Below are positions 9,926-10,468 of a stretch of 10,468 nt of DNA, one piece after another (within the stretch, counting starts at the first letter, position 1; every line of letters starts with the position of its first letter). The position numbers and the translations under genes were made by a program. The notes beneath the pieces are model-generated. The model did no database searches. It had not been told where the DNA came from and was given only the letters and a program-made list of their open reading frames with translations. Source of the DNA: SIG440 sp045592585 (lineage in GTDB: Bacteria; Bacillota; Clostridia; Monoglobales; Monoglobaceae); contig JAZNVB010000011.1 of assembly GCA_045592585.1 (NCBI GenBank), positions 1 to 10,468 on the forward strand. Reading direction: 5' to 3'.

Positions 9926-10468
9926 ATGAAAAAGCTTTCAAAAATTTTGGCTTTGGTTCTTGCTTTTACAATGCTGATGAGTGTACCTGCATTTGCAGCT
10001 ACATTGGTAACAGGAACTAATGGAAATACAATTACGCTTGATGTAGTATATGGTACGAACAAGTCAGGCTCGACAGTAGCTTCATCTATGACAAGCGGAA
10101 CAACATATTATATTGTTGTTAAGATGGATGGAAACCCTGATACATTAGCTGATAGTATTCAGGGTGCAGACCTGGTTTTTGGTTATGATACAGATAAAAT
10201 TACAGTAAGTTCTGGTACAGGTGTTCGTGCTTCAGGTGCCACTATAAATACTGCGTTTGATGCTGGCGTAATGACACTTGGTTGGGCTTCACCAGCAGGT
10301 ATGGTTAACACAGACGATGATTCTATCTACACAGATGGTGTTTTAGTTCGTTTTGAAGTTGTAGCAAAGAAGGATCTTGCTGCTGCTGATTTGGAGGGAC
10401 TTTTCTGGTTTATTGACACACACTCAGCTGGTGGAAAAACTCAGGTTTCTCAGATGACAAATGGTTCA
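9926..10468 (+). CDS. Secreted cohesin-like protein, N-terminal part (runs off window)
   Basis: The frame starts at ATG 9926 behind AAGGAGG (9911-9917) and stays open for 181 codons to the window edge. It has a signal peptide (1-24, MKKLSKILALVLAF...VPAFA). A beta-sandwich follows that looks like a cohesin: LVFGYDTDKITV near 82-93, then GVMTLGWASP and GVLVRFEVVAKKDL, the usual strand order of cohesin-type domains. It sits 23 bases after the dockerin gene, so it is the third gene of the same operon. It may be a scaffoldin with more modules downstream, which cannot be seen here. The signal peptide resembles that of the dockerin protein. Confidence 0.75.
   Translation, partial: MKKLSKILALVLAFTMLMSVPAFAATLVTGTNGNTITLDVVYGTNKSGSTVASSMTSGTTYYIVVKMDGNPDTLADSIQGADLVFGYDTDKITVSSGTGVRASGATINTAFDAGVMTLGWASPAGMVNTDDDSIYTDGVLVRFEVVAKKDLAAADLEGLFWFIDTHSAGGKTQVSQMTNGS

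Overview
The window is chromosomal DNA of a Gram-positive, low-to-mid GC bacterium, most likely an uncultured gut or rumen member of the Clostridia (Oscillospirales/Ruminococcaceae-like). This is an inference from the AGGAGG-type ribosome binding sites, near-consensus sigma-A promoters, many rho-independent terminators, a Firmicute-type L10 leader, SLH-anchored cohesin/dockerin proteins and a YkvI-family permease.

Left part (1-5742), mostly the ribosomal neighbourhood. The 3' end of rplQ (L17) is followed by a terminator, a HAD phosphatase, a convergent YkvI-like membrane protein, and then rpmG-secE-nusG from a strong promoter at 2099-2127. rplK-rplA follow. Both of these genes are preceded by an RNA segment that imitates the L1-binding stalk of 23S rRNA. 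rplJ-rplL have their own promoter and an L10 leader with a visible antiterminator/terminator choice. A strong terminator closes the cluster, and rpoB does not follow.

Middle part (5743-8128), poor in ordinary genes but rich in RNA. A sigma-A promoter (5797-5825) and an intrinsic terminator (6305-6333) bracket about 500 nt with no credible ORF and many hairpins, including a long-range helix. I read this as an unidentified large structured ncRNA. Next come a remnant of a small helical protein gene, a minus-strand tRNA-Arg(CCG) with encoded CCA, and a small conserved-looking protein upstream of the tRNA. At 7174-7842 lie two tandem cassettes. Each has a forward promoter, a short ORF behind a very strong Shine-Dalgarno sequence, a hairpin terminator at the stop codon, and a reverse consensus promoter making a short antisense RNA. 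Cassette 1 encodes a 22-residue hydrophobic peptide whose Shine-Dalgarno sequence is fully buried in an 11-bp hairpin. The layout is that of a type I toxin-antitoxin locus and is the best candidate for an undescribed system here.

Right part (8022-10468), a consensus promoter driving a three-gene surface operon: a secreted protein with a cohesin-like domain and three SLH repeats (cell-wall anchor), a small secreted protein with a C-terminal type I dockerin, and the start of another secreted cohesin-like protein that runs off the window. Together they suggest a cell-surface cohesin-dockerin (cellulosome-like) assembly.
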